In this document: positions 62,023 through 64,000 of the stretch, piece after piece | Layout of the letters: each line of letters begins with the position of its first letter | Position numbering within the stretch: the stretch's first letter is position 1 | NCBI GenBank assembly: GCA_033026295.1 | Contig: CM065184.1 | Coordinates: 11,969,501-12,033,500, forward strand | DNA: 64,000 nucleotides | Direction of reading: 5' to 3' | Source of the DNA: Channa striata | Taxonomy: Eukaryota > Chordata > Actinopteri > Anabantiformes > Channidae | The notes under the pieces: model-generated | Told to the model about the DNA's origin: nothing | Seen by the model: only the letters and a program-made list of their open reading frames with translations | Database searches by the model: none | Made by a program: the position numbers and the translations under genes

Positions 62023-64000
62023 TATATTATAATAAAAGTAAACATGTAAGATTAAGGGTGGACTAGCTGTACCTGCATGGTAAAAGGGATTTTATGATTT
62101 AAATTGCAAATCTTCCTTTATCTAAATCTGTCTCTTTTGGAAGTTTAGTGGGGAAGAGGGGATGAGTGGTTCAGCACAAGGCAGTACATGACACATCACC
62201 AGAAAAAGACCCCACCCAGGAGCAGCAAAGTATTAAATTAACACAAAGATAAACACCCCATCCACAGCCCATGTTTAGTCATCCCCAACTGGGACCCGAT
62301 GACTCGTTTTCAATGGCTTTAAATGGTCTTTCAAAAGATATGAAAAGTTATTTCAGACTGACTGTAAAGACCAGCATCTGAAACAACACTGGCTAGACAT
62401 ATACTACAGGTTTAACTGGACAAGCACTAAGTAAACACTTACTAGTGTAAATATGAGGGCGGATGTTCTCTCCGAGGTCACTAACCAACTCTGCACATGT
62501 TTTCCCTTGGAAACCGCTTGTTGTTTCCACTTGAGCTTTCCCCAATGCTTGGGCGAATGGGAGCTTCCTAAAAAGGGGCACTCGTGGTTACTGTACTACT
62601 TATCAAGTTGGTATGTTCCTCAATTACTCCTCCAGTTTCATCATCTCACCAGCACTGACCTCGAGGGGAAGGCCAAGTGTCTGACATTTCAACACTCTCC
62701 GTACTTCTGTTTCTTGTACTGTTTTTGCAGAACATTTGATTCCTGTCATTCATTCGTTTTGATGGGCTTTGTGTTTTGCAAACAGTCAGAGACTTCCCCA
62801 GTTCCTGAGCCACTCCGCAATTATCCTGACTGGACACCCTTAGCTGTTGACTCGGGCTTTTATCATGTGAAATCTGGAATAGTTTTTGTTTAAGGCCCAA
62901 CTTGGTCAGTTACTTTTTCTGGTAGGTTGTGAAGTTCTGTTAGAGCGGCCATTGTATTTGTGGGTTAAAATCTGTGGATTACCTAGAATGCTAGGGCAGC
63001 GTTTAGAAGTTGTTATCAATAGGCACTTACTTAGACCAGTAGCTTATTGTATCCACATTACAGGAACTACAAATCATAAAAAGAATATTATAAAAACATT
63101 TATTAAAAAGGTATTTTCATCAACATGGGATCCACTGCTGTCACATGAGACTTCAGTGATCTCAGCAGCCTTTAGTTCATCTTTTGAGAGCACTGCCTGG
63201 TCTGCTTCTTCTCAGCTACGAATTGGCAGTAGACAAGCGACTAGTGGTTCGAATTGCATAATTTTGATCGAGATCTTATGGGATAGACCCTACAAGTTAG
63301 CATCTAATACTTTTTGGTCTGAAAGTGCCAGTAATCTCCCTGAGAGAGTCCTTTCATGTGCATTAACTTCCTTTAAGAAGACTCCAGTGGTGGTTCCAGA
63401 CTCTGTTCACAAATAATCAATCACTGTGGTCCTGGTTACGCTTAAAGATCTATAGGTGCCGCCCTGAGTGGCAGCCTGTTGCAGCAGCTCCCGGTTACTT
63501 GGCAACCCCTTTACTACACTGCACATTCTCTGATGCCCTAGAATGGAACTTTCACCACTGTGGGATGAATAAAAGTGTATCTTATAGCTTTAGAAATTAT
63601 TTTATACAGACTATGGACCACTACAAAATGTTATGGGAATGTCTACAGAGTTCCTTGGATTTTATATCCTGACATTCTGTGTGAATTGGGAGATCTCATA
63701 CACGAAGCCTGTGAGTGATTCTAATCAAATGAAATTACACTGTGTGTGCCCCTGACTGACAAATTAATAAAGCAAACAGGATACACCTAACCACAATTCG
63801 TGGTTTTTCAAAAAGAGTAGTGACATAATAGGTTAGTAAATGTAACTTAATAGGAAAAAGTGGCAATTTTAGTCATGATTTATTCTATAAAAAAAAAAAA
63901 ATCGAATGTCTAAACATGTTCTATAGCCACTCTATCCCCACATTAAAATTTCTGGCAATGTTACTTAACCCTCAGTTAATAGGGTTGTCATAATAAAGGT
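62023..64000. other. Far upstream region with unexplained open frames
   Basis: Two overlapping plus-strand ORFs cover 62453–63416 (see findings); I do not recognise a product. From about 63.42 to 63.60 kb, ending CCACTGTGGGATGAATAAAA then GTGTATCTTAT, the sequence resembles the 3' end of a fish non-LTR retroelement. The final 400 nt are AT-rich with nothing recognised. Confidence 0.4.

Overview
This is vertebrate nuclear DNA, almost certainly from a ray-finned (teleost) fish. Two multi-exon protein genes are recognisable, both on the minus strand, with GT–AG introns. The rest is AT-rich intronic and intergenic DNA with many CA/GT microsatellites, long A/T runs and worn copies of transposon families typical of fish (Tc1/mariner with TA target sites, an L2-like LINE, and a short interspersed repeat). 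No prokaryotic gene layout, CRISPR array, rRNA or convincing tRNA was seen.

Positions 1–34,251 hold the 5' part of prkg1 (cGMP-dependent protein kinase 1), read right to left. Two alternative first coding exons are present: 1-alpha (34251–33995) and 1-beta (30789–30485). Each carries its own leucine-zipper dimerisation segment and pseudosubstrate autoinhibitory motif, and each sits in a CpG-rich promoter-like stretch. Both splice in the same phase to a shared exon 2 (25534–25368) and then exon 3 (9691–9578), which build the first cGMP-binding domain. The rest of that domain, the second cGMP-binding domain and the kinase domain lie beyond the left edge; no exon 4 was found in 1–9,577.

Positions 34,252–53,264 are an interval of about 19 kb with no gene that I can recognise, apart from the probable sgms1 3' UTR at its right side. 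A Tc1-type non-autonomous element lies at 52,616–53,044.

Positions 53,265–58,379 hold a complete coding region of sgms1 (sphingomyelin synthase 1). It has five coding exons giving about 409 residues: an N-terminal SAM domain, a six-pass membrane core, and the His/His/Asp catalytic residues. The leader of its first coding exon carries three short upstream ORFs. An L2-like LINE relic lies antisense in its second intron.

Positions 58,380–64,000 are upstream of sgms1 coding sequence. They contain a Tc1-like relic (about 61.3–62.0 kb) and an unexplained pair of overlapping plus-strand ORFs (62.45–63.42 kb).

The two genes are syntenic neighbours in human too, where as I recall they are divergent with ASAH2B and A1CF between them. 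Here they are head-to-tail with neither gene visible between. I found no wholly new biological system; the most interesting points concern gene order, leader uORFs and repeats placed at regulatory positions.
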